The translations under genes were made by a program, and so were the position numbers. The notes under the pieces are model-generated. The model had not been told where the DNA came from. It searched no databases and saw only the letters and a program-made list of their open reading frames with translations. A stretch of 64,000 nucleotides of DNA from Membranipora membranacea (Eukaryota > Bryozoa > Gymnolaemata > Cheilostomatida > Membraniporidae), in the NCBI GenBank assembly GCA_914767715.1, contig OU612073.1:6076001-6140000 (forward strand). Direction: 5' to 3'. Below are positions 61,899-64,000 of this stretch, one piece after another; position 1 is the first letter of the stretch; each line of letters starts with the position of its first letter.

Positions 61899-64000
61899 CT
61901 AAAATCACCAAAAGTAAAGCATCCAATATTATACATGTGCATTCGAAAATAAGAAAGTGGAACCATATATATATTACATATATTATATATTATATCAGTT
62001 TATAAACACTAAATAATTAAAGGGACCATGAGATTATAAATATATTAAGATACACATATTACAGAAGTATATATGAGCCTTGGATTTATTGCCAGTTAGG
62101 GGAATGCACCCTACTGCTACCTTTCTTTCTAAAGCAATGAGAAGAATCTACAAAAGTACAAGGGGTAAGACCATTCTACAAGGAAAGGAATTAGTAGTTG
62201 GAATTTTTTGTGCACAGATGATGATGTTTTCATTATATAATGATATTTTTCTTTGGTTTGCAGCCATCATTATCTAGCAATTTTGCCATATTGTGACTGG
62301 AAAATTTCGGGGCTTGTGGTCCTTGTTTTACAAAAAGACTACAAAACATGAATCAAAATATACTTAGGACTTACGAGACTGACCACTTTCCCACCGGATT
62401 TTTTTGATAATTCACCCACTTTTTAATATTGGGAAATAATGGAAATTTCGGTGAAAAAGAATATTTGATGGGGGCAACAAAGTTTTCCTGCAACCCCCGC
62501 CAAACAATGCCAAGGCAGGCTAGGTTGATAACAATATTTTTTGTACCAAGAAACTATTTGTTAATGTCTGCCTTTTGGGGAGTTTTGGCTTCAGTTTCCA
62601 GACGGTTGTCGTTCGGTCGCAACTAGTTATATAAGTAATATAGATCATTTGTCTTGCGAGACCCATCTTTAAATATTGGGAAATGAAGGTAATTTGAGTG
62701 TAAAAAGAAACATTCCAATGTACCAAGACAATATTCAGTTACGTCTGTCTTTAAGGAGGTTTTGGCGTCAGTTTCCAGATTGGTGTTGCTTGGTGACAAC
62801 TATTTATGTAACTAAAATGGATCATTTGTTTTGCAAGACCAATATAATGGTCCGAAAATTTGTACTATTACACATAAAGCGCAGGTAGAATTACAACGGA
62901 ACAAGGAAGAGGGGAAAAAGAATTTTCCCACGCAGGTGTTATCGGTTTGTTTTTTGTGTGCACAAGCTGACAAGGATGACTCACATGATAAAGGTAGAGC
63001 AGAAATTGAGAAATACCTCAAAATAATAGGTACTATAGTACCCCTTTAGGCAGTGTTGTGCCACAAAATTGATTGTTATGAGTTGGTTGATACCTCCTTT
63101 TTTGTAGTTCGCCAGTGGCAAATTATCAAAACCGTCAATCCATATTTTCTCAGGCTGGTTCAATTGAACAGCAGAAATTTTCTGTTGATTTAACTGTTTG
63201 ATATTATGTATTATAACAAAAAAATTAAATTAAAAACATTGGGATTGAGCACATCAGATTACGATCAACAGCTTTGAAAAATCTCAAGCATTTCAATAAT
63301 CTGGTAGTGTAGTAGAGTACTAAGTTTTTAAATAACATTGTCGAAGTGTGTTGACCTGAAATAATTCCTGAGTAAATACGTCTAAAAATACAATAACAAA
63401 GTCAAAAATCAAGTCACAGTACTATGTGGTTAGCATCTGGTCCACAACTCTTGACTATTCTTACGATGTTAGAGGCATGGAAAGTGAGCAGTGGTCAGCA
63501 TTTTAGTCAGGATATCAGGCTATATAAGCCCACACATCAACCAGCGCCAAAACACCCCTTTTCTTATGCGGTCACTTAGGTATTTTGGCAGTGGTCCAAA
63601 CGAATAGTTCCTTGATCAATTTTGGCTGGCGTTGTGGGAACATTTTCTAAGTGTTTACTACTACAGGCAGTTAGTACTACAAATGCCTACTATGGTCTGA
63701 TTTCAGTTCATTCATAAAACCAATTAAACAAAGTCCAAAAAACAATGTACAAAAAGTAATGTGCTTGAAGGAAATGCATCAAAAAGGATTGAAAAGTTGT
63801 CTAAACAGAGCCTAAAATTCAACTTAATATAGATGTTTTTCTCTTAAGGCACTTGGCAAGGTCGTTTCCGTTGGTAGAGCAGTGTTACAAATTTGCTGCT
63901 ATTTTTGTGCTGTGAATCAAGGATAATTACTGCTGAAAGTGACAGACATGCAGGAAACTAAGGAAAGTTTTCACCTATTTTTTACATATTTCTGGGAGAT
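61899..64000. other. upstream TTK intron (to the window edge)
   Basis: I looked for catalytic-loop and activation-segment exons of TTK on the minus strand and found none. The stretch holds a two-copy tandem duplication (62421-62842) and otherwise AT-rich DNA. Confidence 0.5.
62421..62842. repeat. two-copy tandem duplication with an insertion in copy 1
   Basis: Copy 1 spans about 62421-62667 and copy 2 about 62668-62842. They share AATATTGGGAAAT, TGTACCAAGA, AGTTACGTCTG-like, AGGTTTTGGC-TCAGTTTCCAGA and GATCATTTGT(C/T)TTGC(G/A)AGACC. Copy 1 has about 70-80 extra bases (about 62463-62540) that carry AACCCCCGCCAAAC and a GGCAGGCTA end of the TAGCCTG foldback family. Confidence 0.78.

Noticed and set aside
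62831-63049. 72-codon + strand open frame rich in charged residues
   Set aside because: It begins in the tandem repeat, shows no family and has no splice partners. It lies within the presumed TTK intron.

Overview
This is an AT-rich stretch of animal nuclear DNA. The genes are split by GT-AG introns of about 0.2 to 8 kb, and many short inverted-repeat elements lie between and inside them. Intron-rich TMTC2 and TTK genes, close gene spacing and a gene nested in another gene's intron suggest a non-vertebrate metazoan, probably a marine invertebrate. The phylum cannot be fixed from the sequence. No bacterial, viral, CRISPR or rRNA feature was seen.

Layout. 1-13,065: no gene that I can support; interspersed repeats and homopolymer tracts. 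13,066-31,456 (+): a complete 13-exon TMTC2 gene (870 aa), an ER protein O-mannosyltransferase with a multi-spanning membrane half and a lumenal TPR half. 28,020-30,200 (-): a 4-exon gene (422 aa, coiled coil, no recognised family) lying wholly inside TMTC2 intron 10 on the opposite strand. 34,437-39,027 (+): a 7-exon gene (344 aa) with an N-terminal Myb/SANT-like DNA-binding domain and two copies of a SAM-like module. 40,689-44,650 (-): a 6-exon gene (456 aa, charged, unrecognised) that converges on the SANT gene. Candidate alternative first exons for it lie at 46,113-46,687, 47,377-47,396 and 48,025-48,047. 52,511-55,233 (-): a 3-exon gene for a small secreted cysteine-rich protein (140 aa). 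58,197-61,898 (-): the last two coding exons of TTK/MPS1, the spindle-checkpoint kinase; the rest lies beyond the right edge.

The genes do not form a pathway: there is one ER glycosyltransferase, one DNA-binding protein, one mitotic kinase, one secreted protein and two unknowns. The most interesting items are the nested antisense gene, the internal duplication in the SANT protein, the alternative 5' exons of the 40.7-48 kb gene, the cysteine-rich secreted protein, and three families of miniature inverted-repeat elements. One of these elements appears to have inserted into one copy of a tandem duplication. All exon models were built by hand from open frames, splice sites and phase agreement; none is backed by transcripts.
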